The position numbers were made by a program, and so were the translations under genes. From Streptomyces sp. NBC_00154 (GTDB lineage: Bacteria > Actinomycetota > Actinomycetes > Streptomycetales > Streptomycetaceae), in assembly GCF_026342835.1 (NCBI RefSeq), contig NZ_JAPEMI010000001.1, positions 1,866,501 to 1,930,500 on the forward strand: DNA of 64,000 nucleotides, read 5' to 3'. Under the pieces are notes generated by a model. It worked only from the letters and a program-made list of their open reading frames with translations, made no database searches and was not told where the DNA came from. Numbering within the stretch: position 1 is the stretch's first letter; each line of letters opens with the position of its first letter. Positions 50,907 to 61,895 of the stretch are shown one piece after another.

Positions 50907-51346
50907 GGAATGCCTCCTCATCGAGCTCCGTCTCACGTGGAGTCAAATATCACCTGATCGATCACCTTCTGCACATTTACACCCCCCATCCGAGCGCAGC
51001 AGGTGCGCCGCGGGCGCATTCCGGTGAGCAGCGGAGTGATAACGGCCGCGCATCGAACGCGCATCGTCCACGCATCCGATTGGCCGGATGTACGAATTCC
51101 GAGACAGTGCCGCCCGCATATCGGACTCATTGCCGGTTTCCTCCTCGCATGCAACGAACATCCTTTCGATTGAGTCAAGGGGCGGCAAACCGGAGGGCAA
51201 TCGTTGGTCATGCATCTGTCAAGGCCCCAAAGAGCGCCTCAAGTCAACCGGACATTCATTGACCCTCCGTGAATTGCGTTGAAAAAGTCCGAGTAGCCCG
51301 TAGGTGTTGCCCTGCGGAGTCCTTCGACCCTCGGGCCAGGAGCACC
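50907..51346. other. 440-bp divergent intergenic region between importer 1 and bldK
   Basis: It holds the promoters of both clusters and is distinctly A/T-richer than the coding DNA. No gene or conserved RNA was recognised. Several short direct elements (TTGAGTCAAGG, TCAAGTCAACCGG, TTCATTGACCC) may be regulator sites, but none is a clear inverted repeat. Confidence 0.6.
51279..51306 (+). promoter_or_regulatory. Candidate bldK promoter
   Basis: TTGAAA at 51279-51284 and TAGGTG at 51301-51306, spaced 16 bp, lie 40 bp before the bldKA ATG. The match is moderate. Confidence 0.4.
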
Positions 51347-52375
51347 ATGACGATTCCAACCCCGCACACGACCGCTCCTCTTGAGGTAGTGGATGCGAAG
51401 GCGCTGCCGACACCGGATCCTTCGGCTCCCAAGGGCGGCGAGGGCCGTTCGCCGGGAAAGTTGGCCTGGCGGCGCTTCAAGCGCGATCCCACCGGCATGA
51501 TTTCGGCCTACGTGGTCATCGCCTTCTTCGTGGTGGCCCTCTGCGCCCCGCTGATCGCCAAGCTGTACGGCAAGGATCCGTACACGACGTACGGTCAGAA
51601 CGACACAAGCCTGCTCGACGACTTCGGCTCCCCGGTCCTGCCCAACGGCGGTATCAGCGGCGACTTCTGGTTTGGCATCGAGCCCGGACTCGGCCGGGAC
51701 GTCTTCACGTTCCTGCTCTACGCCATCCGCAATTCGCTGCTCATCGCGGCGGCCACCACACTGCTGGTGACGGCGATCGGCATCGCCATCGGCATCACGG
51801 CCGGCTATCTCGGCGGGAAGACCGATTACCTCATCGGACGGGTCATCGACATCCTGCTGGCCTTCCCCCAGACGCTGTTCTTCATCGCCTTCTGGCCGGT
51901 GATGATCTCGATCCTGGTCTCTCCGGAGGAGAACACCCCGGTCTGGCTGACCGTAGTGAGCCTCATCTCGGTGATGACCGCCTTCGGCTGGGCCTCCATC
52001 GCCCGGCTGCTTCGCGGCGAGGTACTCGCTCTGCGCGAACGCGAGTTCATCGAGGCGGCCAAGGTGACCGGTGCCTCGCCGGCCCGGATCATCTTCAAGG
52101 AACTGCTGCCCAACCTCTGGACGCCGATCCTCATCCAGGCCACGCTCGCGCTGCCTCTGTACGTCACCGCCGAGGCGGGCCTCGCCTTCCTCGGCGTCGG
52201 GCTCACGTCCCCGACGCCCGACTGGGGCGTGATGATCCAGCGCGGATCGGACGTGTACCAGAGCGACATCACCTTCATGCTCTTCCCCGGCGTGACGATG
52301 GTGATCTTCGTCATCGCCTTCAACCTGCTGGGTGACTCGGTGCGTGACGCACTGGACCCGAAGACCAAGCGCTGA
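51347..52375 (+). CDS. bldKA: BldK oligopeptide importer permease, OppC-like
   Basis: A 342-residue permease and the first gene of the plus-strand cluster. CCAGGAGCACC precedes ATG 51347. There are about six helices; the docking loop is EFIEAAKVTGASPARIIFKE and the C-terminus RDALDPKTKR. A long loop (GQNDTSLLDDFGSPVLPNGG) lies outside the membrane. The permease, lipoprotein, permease, ATPase, ATPase order is that of S. coelicolor bldKA-E, which imports an extracellular peptide signal needed for aerial mycelium. The two flanking importers have a different order, which supports the bldK assignment. Confidence 0.85.
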   Translation: MTIPTPHTTAPLEVVDAKALPTPDPSAPKGGEGRSPGKLAWRRFKRDPTGMISAYVVIAFFVVALCAPLIAKLYGKDPYTTYGQNDTSLLDDFGSPVLPNGGISGDFWFGIEPGLGRDVFTFLLYAIRNSLLIAAATTLLVTAIGIAIGITAGYLGGKTDYLIGRVIDILLAFPQTLFFIAFWPVMISILVSPEENTPVWLTVVSLISVMTAFGWASIARLLRGEVLALREREFIEAAKVTGASPARIIFKELLPNLWTPILIQATLALPLYVTAEAGLAFLGVGLTSPTPDWGVMIQRGSDVYQSDITFMLFPGVTMVIFVIAFNLLGDSVRDALDPKTKR

Positions 52376-52449
52376 ACCGTTTCCCCTCCGACCGGGCGAC
52401 GGGGCCCGCCGGATCCATCGTTTCTCTCCCTCGACCAGAGCAGGAAGCC

Positions 52450-54234
52450 ATGTCCCTTTCCCGCAGAAACTTCGTCATCGCCACGTCGGTCGCGGCCGGT
52501 GGCTCGATGGTCCTCTCCGCCTGCAGCAGCGGAAGCACGGCCGGCAAGGGCAACAAGGGCGGCGGGCACGGCGGCGCCGACAAGTACACCGGCGCGGTCG
52601 TCGTCGGCACCAAGGAGGACTCCACCGGTCCCGCACCCGAGATCGCGGGCGCGAAGAAGGGCGGCACGGTCCGCGGCATCGCCCCGGACGACTTCTCCCA
52701 CCTCGACCCGCAGCGCATCTACTTCTCGTGGAACTCCGCGGTCGGCGACCTCTTCATCCGTTGCCTGACCGGATACAAGATCGCGCAGGACGGCTCGATG
52801 AAGCTGGTCGGTGACCTCGCCACCGACGCGGGCGCCATGACCGACGGCGGCAAGACCTGGACCTTCACGCTGAAGGACGGTCTCAAGTGGGAAGACGGCA
52901 AGGAACTCACCGTCGAGGACGTGCGCCACGGCATCGAGCGCGGCTTCGCCAGTTTCACCACCGAGGGGGCCGGCTACACCCAGTCCGCGCTGGTCGGCAC
53001 CTCCGACTTCCGGTCGAAGTACAAGGGCCCGTTCAGCGGCAAGCACCTCGACACCATCGTGACGGACACGGCCAAGAAGACCATCACCTTCAACCTGGTC
53101 GACGCCCGCCCGGACCTCAACTTCACGCTGGCGATGACCTCCTACGGCGCCGTTCCGGTCAAGGGTGACACCAAGGAGAAGTACGACAAGGACCCGGTCT
53201 CGGCCGGTCCGTACCGCATCAAGTCGCACGCCGTCGACAAGTCGCTGGTGATGGTGCGCAACGAGCACTGGGACCCGGCCACCGACTCGATCCGTAACGC
53301 CTACCCGGACAGCTTCGCCTTCGAGTTCGGCCCCGAGACCCTCGCCTTGGCGGACCGTCTGATCGCCGACGACGGTGACGACCAGTACGCGTTCATGGCG
53401 TACAACGGTGTCCCCGCCGAGCGCATCCAGAAGGTCCTGACCGACCCCGAGCTGAAGAAGCGCACCTTCAACGGTCTGCTGAGCGGTCTGTACTACTACG
53501 CCATCAACACCAAGCGCATCACCGACCTGAAGGTTCGTCAGGCACTCATCCACGCCTGGCCGCTGGAGCAGATCCGCAAGATCTACGGTGGCCCGTCGGC
53601 CGGTGACTACGCGACCAGTATCCTCAGCCCCGACATCCTGGGCTACGCCCACGACGACGTCTACGGCAAGCTGAAGAAGCCTCAGGGCGACCCCGAGGCG
53701 GCGAAGAAGCTGCTGAAGGAGGCTGGCAAGACCGGCCAGAAGATCGTCTACGCGTTCCCGCAGACCCCCACGTACGACAAGACCAAAATCGTCATCGAGA
53801 ACGCCCTGAAGGCGGCCGGCTTCGACCCGGTCATCAAGCCGCTGGACTCCACCAGCTACTACGACCAGATCCAGCAGATCGACAACAAGTTCGACGTGAT
53901 GTGGTTCGGCTGGTCCCCGGACTGGCCGACCGGCTACACGCTGGTCCAGCCGCTGTTCGACGGCGGTACGGTCGCCAACGGCTCCAACAACATCTCGCAG
54001 CTGAAGGTCGACTGGGTCGACGAAGCGATCAAGAAGAACGCTGTGATCGCCGACCCGAAGGCGGCCGGCAAGGCCTGGGCCGAGCTGGACAAGCGGATCA
54101 TGACGGAGGAGGCGCCGATCATCCCTGAGACGTTCCAGCGCCGCTTCTACCTGTTCGGTTCGAAGGTCGGCAACGCGATCTTCGACCCGCTGTGGTCCTC
54201 GGCCGTCTTCTACAAGCTGTACGTGAAGGCCTGA
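52450..54234 (+). CDS. bldKB: BldK oligopeptide-binding lipoprotein
   Basis: A 594-residue family 5 binding protein. The signal combines a Tat motif (SRRNFVIA, residues 4-11) with a lipobox (LSAC, Cys25), so it is folded before export and then lipidated. The protein body begins after a Gly/Lys/Ser linker (GSTAGKGNKGGGHGG). Family landmarks are GLKWEDGKELTVEDV, SAGPYRIKSH and VRQALIHAWPLEQI. The deeper blocks (KAAGFDPVIKP, FGWSPDWPTG) place it among the Streptomyces BldKB proteins. In S. coelicolor loss of this protein stops aerial growth and gives resistance to the tripeptide bialaphos. Confidence 0.87.
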   Translation: MSLSRRNFVIATSVAAGGSMVLSACSSGSTAGKGNKGGGHGGADKYTGAVVVGTKEDSTGPAPEIAGAKKGGTVRGIAPDDFSHLDPQRIYFSWNSAVGDLFIRCLTGYKIAQDGSMKLVGDLATDAGAMTDGGKTWTFTLKDGLKWEDGKELTVEDVRHGIERGFASFTTEGAGYTQSALVGTSDFRSKYKGPFSGKHLDTIVTDTAKKTITFNLVDARPDLNFTLAMTSYGAVPVKGDTKEKYDKDPVSAGPYRIKSHAVDKSLVMVRNEHWDPATDSIRNAYPDSFAFEFGPETLALADRLIADDGDDQYAFMAYNGVPAERIQKVLTDPELKKRTFNGLLSGLYYYAINTKRITDLKVRQALIHAWPLEQIRKIYGGPSAGDYATSILSPDILGYAHDDVYGKLKKPQGDPEAAKKLLKEAGKTGQKIVYAFPQTPTYDKTKIVIENALKAAGFDPVIKPLDSTSYYDQIQQIDNKFDVMWFGWSPDWPTGYTLVQPLFDGGTVANGSNNISQLKVDWVDEAIKKNAVIADPKAAGKAWAELDKRIMTEEAPIIPETFQRRFYLFGSKVGNAIFDPLWSSAVFYKLYVKA

Positions 54235-54249
54235 CGCCGACACTCCTGA

Positions 54250-54276
54250 GGCGGGGCGCCCCCGTGGCGCCCCGCC
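54250..54276 (+). terminator. Intra-operon hairpin between bldKB and bldKC
   Basis: An 11-bp perfect stem (GGCGGGGCGCC at 54250-54260, complement 54266-54276) with a 5-nt loop, 16 bases after the bldKB stop. Like the hairpins in the two flanking importers, it follows the lipoprotein gene and precedes a permease gene. Confidence 0.65.
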
Positions 54277-54321
54277 CGCTCCACTCCCCCTCGTCGGCGT
54301 CTGCCAGGGAAACCCATCGCC

Positions 54322-55302
54322 ATGTTCCGCTTCCTTTTCCGCCGGGCTATCGGCGCACTGGTCATCCTGCTGATCATCAGTGCCTTCACGTTCGTCCTCT
54401 TCTACGTCGCACCCCGTGACCCAGCCCGTGTGGCCTGCGGCAAGATCTGCACGCCCGAGACGCTGAAACTGGTCAAGCAGAACCTGGGGATCTCCGACCC
54501 GCTTCCCGTGCAGTACTGGCACTGGCTCCAGGCCGTGTTCGTGGGCCGTGACTACGCCTCGTTCGGGCACTGTCCGGCGCCGTGTCTCGGCTACTCGTTC
54601 CACAACCGTGAGCCGGTCCTCGGCACCATCCTGGACCGCTTCCCGACCACGCTCTCCCTGTCCATCGGCAGCGCGGTCGTGTTCCTGATCTTCGGTGTCG
54701 GCACGGGCATGATCGCCGCGGTCAAGCAGGGCCGGGCGATGGACAAGATCGCCTCGTCGGCGTCGCTGATCGGCTCCTCGCTGCAGATCTACATCGTCGG
54801 CGTGGTCGCCATGTACTACCTGTCGGACCAGTGGCACATCCTCAGCCGCCCCAAGGACGTCCCGATCACCGAGGACCCGGCCGGCTGGTTCCAGGGACTA
54901 CTGCTGCCGTGGTTCGTGCTGGCGCTGATCTTCACCGCCAACTACACGCGCATGGCCCGCTCCCAGCTCGTCGAGACGCTGAGTGAGGACTACGTCCGTA
55001 CCGCGCGCGCCAAGGGACTCTCCCGGCGGACGGTGTTCTTCAGCTTCGCCTGGCGCGGTGCGATGGGCCCGATCGTGACGATCTTCGGTCTCGACATAGG
55101 TGTTCTCCTCGGGGGCGCGATCATCACGGAGAAGACCTTCGGGCTGCACGGCATCGGCGCACTCTCGGTCAAGGCCGTGTACGACAACGACCTGCCGCTG
55201 CTGCTCGGTGTCGTCCTGGTCGCGGCAGCAGCGATCGTCGTCTTCAACATCATCGTCGACGCCGTATACGCCCTCATCGATCCACGCGTCCGCCTCGCCT
55301 AG
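54322..55302 (+). CDS. bldKC: BldK oligopeptide importer permease, OppB-like
   Basis: A 326-residue permease. It begins MFRFLFRRAIGALVILLIIS and has the docking loop DYVRTARAKGLSRRTVFFS and the C-terminus YALIDPRVRLA. A Cys-rich extracellular loop (RVACGKICTPETLK, then HCPAPCLG) is larger than in the flanking DppB proteins. It ends 11 bp before bldKD. Confidence 0.85.
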   Translation: MFRFLFRRAIGALVILLIISAFTFVLFYVAPRDPARVACGKICTPETLKLVKQNLGISDPLPVQYWHWLQAVFVGRDYASFGHCPAPCLGYSFHNREPVLGTILDRFPTTLSLSIGSAVVFLIFGVGTGMIAAVKQGRAMDKIASSASLIGSSLQIYIVGVVAMYYLSDQWHILSRPKDVPITEDPAGWFQGLLLPWFVLALIFTANYTRMARSQLVETLSEDYVRTARAKGLSRRTVFFSFAWRGAMGPIVTIFGLDIGVLLGGAIITEKTFGLHGIGALSVKAVYDNDLPLLLGVVLVAAAAIVVFNIIVDAVYALIDPRVRLA

Positions 55303-55313
55303 GGAGAGATCCA

Positions 55314-56339
55314 ATGAGCACCCCCTTCCTCTCCGTACGCGATCTGCGCGTGCACTTCTCCACCGATGACGGCATGGTCAAGGCCGTCGACGGGCTGTCG
55401 TTCGACGTCGAACGGGGCCGCACGCTAGGCATCGTCGGCGAGTCCGGTTCCGGGAAGTCCGTGACCAACCTGACGATCCTCGGCCTGCACCACCCCGACC
55501 ACACCGAGATCGAGGGGGAGATCCTGCTCGAGGGGCAGGACCTGCTCACCGCCTCGGAGCGGGAACTGGAGCGGCTGCGCGGCAACAAGATGGCCATGAT
55601 CTTCCAGGACGCGCTGGCCTCCCTCTCGCCGTACCACACCATCGGGAAACAGATCTCCGAGACGTATCGCAAGCACACCGGCGCCTCCAAGCGGGAGAGC
55701 CGGGCCCGGGCGATCGAAATGCTCACCAAGGTGGGCATCCCGCAGCCCGATCTGCGGGTCGACGACTATCCGCACCAGTTCTCCGGCGGTATGCGCCAGC
55801 GCGCGATGATCGCTATGGCGCTGGTCTGCAACCCGGAGCTGCTGATCGCCGACGAGCCGACCACCGCGCTGGACGTCACCGTGCAGGCCCAGATCATCGA
55901 CCTGCTCAAGGAGCTCCAGCAGGAGACCGGCACCTCGATCATCTTCATCACCCACGACCTCGGTGTCATCGCCGACATCGCGGACGACGTGCTGGTGATG
56001 TACGGCGGGCGGTGCGTGGAGCGCGGCACCAAGAAGGAGGTGCTGCGGGCGCCCCAGCACCCCTACACCTGGGGCCTGCTGGGGTCGATGCCGACTCTCG
56101 AGGGACCGGTCGACGTACCGCTGTCGCCGATCCCGGGCACCCCTCCGAGCCTCCTCAACCCGCCGACCGGCTGCCGGTTCCACCCGCGGTGCTCGTTCAC
56201 CGAACGGGTCGGCGGCGCGCGCTGCGCGACCGACCAGCCGCCGCTGGAGCTGGTGGCCGGACGCGGGGCCGCCTGCCACCTCACCGCGGAGCAGCGCACC
56301 GAGTTCTTCGCCGACTTCGCCGGCACCCGGCCCAACTGA
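55314..56339 (+). CDS. bldKD: BldK oligopeptide importer ATPase, OppD-like
   Basis: A 341-residue ATPase with [28 protein letters not shown] and [17 protein letters not shown], and the terminal Cys motif ([17 protein letters not shown]). The GGAGAG ribosome site lies 11 bp after the bldKC stop. The protein is less similar to the minus-strand ATPases than those are to each other. Confidence 0.87.
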   Translation: MSTPFLSVRDLRVHFSTDDGMVKAVDGLSFDVERGRTLGIVGESGSGKSVTNLTILGLHHPDHTEIEGEILLEGQDLLTASERELERLRGNKMAMIFQDALASLSPYHTIGKQISETYRKHTGASKRESRARAIEMLTKVGIPQPDLRVDDYPHQFSGGMRQRAMIAMALVCNPELLIADEPTTALDVTVQAQIIDLLKELQQETGTSIIFITHDLGVIADIADDVLVMYGGRCVERGTKKEVLRAPQHPYTWGLLGSMPTLEGPVDVPLSPIPGTPPSLLNPPTGCRFHPRCSFTERVGGARCATDQPPLELVAGRGAACHLTAEQRTEFFADFAGTRPN

Positions 56340-56365
56340 CGTACAAGAGACGGGACTTCCCCACT

Positions 56366-57454
<1,089 letters not shown>

Positions 57455-57596
57455 CACCCCTGCCCTCGCCCCGGAGACGGCCGGGCGGAGACGGATCCGA
57501 TCGGTCCGCGATCCACCCGGCCCTCCGGCCCGGGGAACCGAGCACGTCGGCCCATTGACCCGAGCCACCTGCGAGCCCGGTTCCCGGGACATGGGA

Positions 57597-57630
57597 AAGG
57601 CGCCCGGAACCGATCGGTTCCGGGCGCCTT
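57597..57630. terminator. Bidirectional terminator after bldKE
   Basis: A 16-bp perfect inverted repeat: AAGGCGCCCGGAACCG at 57597-57612 and its complement 57615-57630, with a tiny loop. A-rich and T-rich flanks face each way, which suits the two convergent operons it separates. Confidence 0.85.
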
Positions 57631-57653
57631 CGTTCCTGCGCCCTCGAGCAGAA

Positions 57654-58796
57654 CTACGCCGCGTGCACGACGTCCTTCTCCTCGGCGAAGTGGCACGCCG
57701 ACTCGTGCGCGGCCGGGGTGTCCGAGGACTTGAAGCGCTCGGGGATCGCCAGCAGCGGCACCTCCGTCGCGCACTTGTCCTGGGCCTTCCAGCAGCGGGT
57801 GCGGAAGCGGCAGCCCGACGGCGGGTTGGCCGGCGACGGGACGTCACCGGTGAGGATGATCCGCTCGCGGCCCTCGCGGGCCTCCGGGTCCGGAACCGGG
57901 ACCGCCGACAGCAGCGCCTGGGTGTAGGGGTGCGTCGGGTGGTCGTAGATCTGCGTGTCCGTACCGATCTCGGCCATCTTGCCGAGGTACATGACGCCGA
58001 CCCGGTCCGAGATGTGCCGGACGATCGACAGGTCGTGCGCGATGAAGAGGTAGGAGAGGTTGAACTCGTCCTGCAGCTTCTCCATCAGGTTGATGACCTG
58101 CGCCTGCACCGACACGTCGAGCGCGGAGACCGGCTCGTCGCAGATGATGATCTCCGGGTTGAGCGCGAGGCCGCGGGCGATGCCGATGCGCTGGCGCTGA
58201 CCGCCGGAGAACTGGTGCGGATAACGGTTGATGTACTCCGGGTTGAGACCCACGACATCCAGGAGGTCCTGCACCTTGCGGCGCCGGTCGCCCTTGGGGG
58301 CCGCCTCGGGGTGGATCTCGAAGGTCTCCCCGATGATGTCGCCGACCGTCATCCTAGGGTTGAGCGAGGTGTACGGGTCCTGGAACACCATCTGGATGTT
58401 CCGCCGTACGGCCTTCAGCGCGCGGCCGGACAGCTTGGTGATGTCCTGGCCCTTGTAGAAGACCTCACCGGCGGTGGCCCGTTCCAGCGTCATCAGGAGC
58501 TTGGCGACCGTGGACTTGCCACAGCCGGACTCACCCACGATGCCGAGCGTCTCGCCCTGGTACAGGTCGAACGAGATGCCGTCCACGGCCTTGACCGCAC
58601 CGACCTGCTTCTTGAACAGGATGCCCTGGGTCAGCGGGAAGTGCTTGACCAGGTTGCGGACCTGGAGGATCGGCTCGCCCTGCGACACCGGCGCCTCGAT
58701 GGCGGCAACGGCCTCCGCCTCGGTGGCCGCGTCGACCGTCGCCACTTCGGTGACGTTCGGGGTGGCGTCCACGGGCTCCTTGTCGATGTCAGCCAT
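57654..58796 (-). CDS. Oligopeptide ABC importer ATPase, OppF/DppF type (importer 2)
   Basis: A 380-residue ATPase and the last gene of importer 2. It closely resembles the 45163 product (ILFKKQVGAVKAVDGISF versus ILFKKQVGSVKAVDGVSF), with GESGCGKST and [19 protein letters not shown]. The N-terminal 45 residues (KEPVDATPNVTEVATVDAAT) are an acidic tail not found in the paralogue. Its start lies inside the end of the upstream ATPase gene (eight-base overlap). Confidence 0.9.
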   Translation of the reverse strand: MADIDKEPVDATPNVTEVATVDAATEAEAVAAIEAPVSQGEPILQVRNLVKHFPLTQGILFKKQVGAVKAVDGISFDLYQGETLGIVGESGCGKSTVAKLLMTLERATAGEVFYKGQDITKLSGRALKAVRRNIQMVFQDPYTSLNPRMTVGDIIGETFEIHPEAAPKGDRRRKVQDLLDVVGLNPEYINRYPHQFSGGQRQRIGIARGLALNPEIIICDEPVSALDVSVQAQVINLMEKLQDEFNLSYLFIAHDLSIVRHISDRVGVMYLGKMAEIGTDTQIYDHPTHPYTQALLSAVPVPDPEAREGRERIILTGDVPSPANPPSGCRFRTRCWKAQDKCATEVPLLAIPERFKSSDTPAAHESACHFAEEKDVVHAA

Positions 58797-59847
58797 GGAT
58801 CGTCTCCTTCCAGAAGTGGCAGGCGCTGCCGCGGCCGACCAGCTCGGTGCCGTCCTGTTCGGTCACCGGGCGCAGGGCCGGGATGTCCGTACGGCAGATG
58901 TCCTGTGCCATCGTGCAGCGCGGGTTGAAGGCACAACCCGTGGGCACGTGGAGCAGGTTGGGCGGCAGCCCCTTGATCGCGAAGAGCTCCTGGCCCTTCT
59001 GGTCCAGCCGCGGGATCGACTCCAGCAGACCCTTGGTGTACGGGTGTGCCGGGCGCTTGTAGATCTCGTGGACCGGGGAGGTCTCGACGATCCGGCCCGC
59101 GTACATCACGGCGATCTTGTCCGCGACGTCGGCGACGACACCGAGGTCGTGGGTGATCAGGATGAGACCCATGTTGTACTCGCGCTGGAGCTCCGCGAGG
59201 AGGTCCATCACCTGGGCCTGCACGGTCACGTCGAGCGCGGTGGTCGGCTCGTCCGCGATGATCAGGTCCGGCTCCAGGGCCAGCGCCATGGCGATCATGA
59301 TGCGCTGACGCATACCGCCGGAGAACTGGTGCGGGTAGTCCGAGACCCGGGCCCTGGCAGCCGGGATCTTGACCTGGTCCATCAGGTCGATGGCCTTGGC
59401 CTGCGCGTCCTTCTTGGACATGCCCTGGTGGACCCGGAACATCTCGCCGAGCTGGTAGCCGACGGTGAGCACCGGGTTCAGCGAGGAGAGCGCGTCCTGG
59501 AAGATCATCGCGATCTTCTGGCCACGGATCTGCCGACGCTCCTCGTAGGACATCTTCAGCATGTCCTGGCCGCGGAAGAGGATCTCCCCCTGGGGGATCT
59601 TGCCTGGCGGCATGTCGAGGATGCCCATGATGGCCTGCGCCGTCACGGACTTGCCGGAGCCGGACTCACCGAGAACGGCGAGCGTCTCCCCTGCGTCCAC
59701 GCTGTAGTTCACGCCGTTGACGGCCTTGACCACGCCGTCCCGGGTGTGGAACTCCACGTGCAGGTCACGGACTTCGAGCAGCGGGCCGACGTGGTCGTCA
59801 CCCGAGCGCGGGGACGGGACTTCGGCGGTCTTGTCGATGGTAGTCAC
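58789..59847 (-). CDS. Oligopeptide ABC importer ATPase, OppD/DppD type (importer 2)
   Basis: A 352-residue ATPase. GTG 59847 with AAGGAGGGCG is chosen; the shorter MLLEVRDL-like start of the paralogue is replaced by a 24-residue extension (KTAEVPSPRSGDDHVG). Motifs are [28 protein letters not shown] and [14 protein letters not shown], then CAFNPRCTMAQDICR. Confidence 0.9.
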   Translation of the reverse strand: MTTIDKTAEVPSPRSGDDHVGPLLEVRDLHVEFHTRDGVVKAVNGVNYSVDAGETLAVLGESGSGKSVTAQAIMGILDMPPGKIPQGEILFRGQDMLKMSYEERRQIRGQKIAMIFQDALSSLNPVLTVGYQLGEMFRVHQGMSKKDAQAKAIDLMDQVKIPAARARVSDYPHQFSGGMRQRIMIAMALALEPDLIIADEPTTALDVTVQAQVMDLLAELQREYNMGLILITHDLGVVADVADKIAVMYAGRIVETSPVHEIYKRPAHPYTKGLLESIPRLDQKGQELFAIKGLPPNLLHVPTGCAFNPRCTMAQDICRTDIPALRPVTEQDGTELVGRGSACHFWKETIHG

Positions 59848-59858
59848 GTACGCCCTCC

Positions 59859-60803
59859 TTATCGCGACTTCGGATCGAGGGCGTTGCGGACGGCTTCGCC
59901 GAGCATGATGAACGCCAGAACGGTGATGCTGAGCAGGATCGACGGGTACAGCAGGATGTGCGGCGCGACCCGGATCTGGCTGGCGCCGGCGGAGATGTCG
60001 CCACCCCATGAGATCGCCGGATCGGCGAGGCCCAGACCCAGGTAGGACAGAGTTGCCTCGGCCGAGATGTACACACCCAGCGAGATGGTCGCGACGACGA
60101 TCACCGGGGCCATGGCGTTCGGCAGGATGTGCTTGAACAGGATCCGGGACGTGCTCGCGCCCAGAGCCCTGGCCGCCTGGACGTAGTCCGCCTGCTTGAT
60201 GGTGATCACGGCACCGCGCATGACACGCGCGATCTGCGTCCAGCCGAGGAACGCGAGAGCGAGGGTCACGCTCCAGACGGTGCGGTCGGTGAACGCCTGC
60301 AGGACCACCATGGCGCCGAGCAGGAAGGGCAGTCCGAGGAAGATGTTGGTGAACCCGGACAGGAGCGCGTCGATCCAGCCGCCGAAGTAGCCGCCCACCA
60401 TGCCGATCAGGCCGCCGAACACGGTCACCAGCAAGGTGACGGAGATGCCGACGGTCACCGAGGCCCGGGCGCCGTAGATTACACGCGCGTAGACACTGCG
60501 GCCCTGACCGTCGTAACCCAGCCACTCGGCCGAACCGACCTTGCCGATCTCGGGCTTGCCGAGGAAGTGGTGCGCCAAGTCGCTGAAGGTGGGCGAGGCA
60601 CTGGTGAACAGCCCCGGGAACACCGTCATCACGAGCAGGATCACGATGAGGACGGACGAGATGACGAAGTACCAGTTGGTGCGCAGGTCGACCCACGCGT
60701 CGCCCCAGAGGCTGCGGGCCTTCTCGGCCTTCACGGCCACCGGCTCCGCCACTGCGGTCTTCGGGTCTTCGGTCGCGGGTGCGGTCTTGATCACGTCAGG
60801 CAT
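59859..60803 (-). CDS. Oligopeptide ABC importer permease, OppC/DppC type (importer 2)
   Basis: A 314-residue permease with six helices. Docking loop DYVQAARALGASTSRILFKH, C-terminus RNALDPKSR. The SLWGDAWVDLRTNWYFVIS start parallels SLWSDAWRDLRRNPVFIIS of the 47280 paralogue. The start overlaps the partner permease stop by eight bases, the same overlap as in importer 1. Confidence 0.92.
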   Translation of the reverse strand: MPDVIKTAPATEDPKTAVAEPVAVKAEKARSLWGDAWVDLRTNWYFVISSVLIVILLVMTVFPGLFTSASPTFSDLAHHFLGKPEIGKVGSAEWLGYDGQGRSVYARVIYGARASVTVGISVTLLVTVFGGLIGMVGGYFGGWIDALLSGFTNIFLGLPFLLGAMVVLQAFTDRTVWSVTLALAFLGWTQIARVMRGAVITIKQADYVQAARALGASTSRILFKHILPNAMAPVIVVATISLGVYISAEATLSYLGLGLADPAISWGGDISAGASQIRVAPHILLYPSILLSITVLAFIMLGEAVRNALDPKSR

Positions 60804-61728
60804 AACGGATCCTCGGGTCCAGGACCGCGTACAGCAGGTCGACGAGCAGGCTCATGAAGAGGTAGACGAGCACCAGTACGGTGACCAGGCCCACCAGGGT
60901 GGTGCCCTCGCGCCGGACGATCGACTCGTAGATGGTGCCGCCGATGCCCTTCACGTTGAACAGGCCTTCGGTCACGACCGCGCCACCCATCAGGGCACCC
61001 AGGTCCGTGCCGAGGAAGGTGACGACGGGGATCAGCGAGTTGCGCATCAGGTGCACACCGACGATGCGGCGCTTGGGAAGTCCCTTGGCCACGGCGGTAC
61101 GCATGTAGTCCGACCGCAGGTTCTCGGCCATCGTCGTACGCGTCAGCCTGGCCACGTAGGCGAGGGAGAGCGATCCCAGCACGACGGCCGGGGCGATCAA
61201 CTCGTCCCACTTGGCCTCGCCGGACACGTTCGGTTCGATCCAGCCGAGCTGGAACGCGAACACCGACTTGACGATGAAGCCGAGGACGAAGACCGGGATC
61301 GAGATGATCAGCAGGGTGACGACCAGGACCGCGTTGTCCGCGAGACGGCCCGCACGCAGCCCGGCGACCATGCCGAGGCCGATACCGAGAACGATCTCGA
61401 TGAGGAACGCCATGGCGGCCAGTCGCAGGGTGACGGGGAACGCGTCACCGAGTACGTCCGTCACCGGACGACCGCTGGCTATCTGATTCCCGAAATCAAA
61501 ATGCAGGACGATGCCTGTCATGTAATTCCAGTACTGATGCGGCCACGACAGGTCCAGACCCAGCTGGTGCCGCATCGCGGCCAGGGTGGCAGGGTCAGCA
61601 CCCTTGTCCCCGAAGAGTCCCCGCACGGGGTCGCCGGGCAGGGAGTAGACCATCAGGAAGATGAGCAGGGTTGTCCCGATGAAGACCGGGATCATCTGGA
61701 GCAGTCGTCGTGCGACATAGCGCCCCAT
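60796..61728 (-). CDS. Oligopeptide ABC importer permease, OppB/DppB type (importer 2)
   Basis: A 310-residue permease. It begins MGRYVARRLLQMIPVFIGTT and ends YAVLDPRIRYA, the same ends as the 48247 product, with the docking loop DYMRTAVAKGLPKRRIVGVH. It is the first gene after the hairpin at 61764-61818. Confidence 0.93.
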   Translation of the reverse strand: MGRYVARRLLQMIPVFIGTTLLIFLMVYSLPGDPVRGLFGDKGADPATLAAMRHQLGLDLSWPHQYWNYMTGIVLHFDFGNQIASGRPVTDVLGDAFPVTLRLAAMAFLIEIVLGIGLGMVAGLRAGRLADNAVLVVTLLIISIPVFVLGFIVKSVFAFQLGWIEPNVSGEAKWDELIAPAVVLGSLSLAYVARLTRTTMAENLRSDYMRTAVAKGLPKRRIVGVHLMRNSLIPVVTFLGTDLGALMGGAVVTEGLFNVKGIGGTIYESIVRREGTTLVGLVTVLVLVYLFMSLLVDLLYAVLDPRIRYA

Positions 61729-61763
61729 GGTGCCTCCATGTAAATAGGCAAGCGGCAGCCGAC

Positions 61764-61818
61764 GGGCCCTCCCCCGTCACCGACCCCCTGTGGGGTCGTC
61801 GGTGACGCGAAAGGGCCC
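61764..61818 (-). terminator. Intra-operon hairpin between binding protein and permease genes (importer 2)
   Basis: A two-part stem. The outer part pairs GGGCCCT (61764-61770) with AGGGCCC (61812-61818); the inner part pairs GTCACCGA with TCGGTGAC and then CCCC with GGGG. It lies 77 bp after the lipoprotein stop and 35 bp before the permease start, as in importer 1 and bldK. Confidence 0.6.
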
Positions 61819-61895
61819 CCCGGCCACGGCGTGCAGGCTGGTCCAGGACCGATGTCAGTGTCGGTCCCGCACCGGCCCGCGGACTACGTCGGTGG

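Noticed and set aside
51826..54837. A 1003-codon open frame on the minus strand opposite bldKA and bldKB
   Set aside because: It covers two well-defined genes on plus and has the composition of an antisense shadow.
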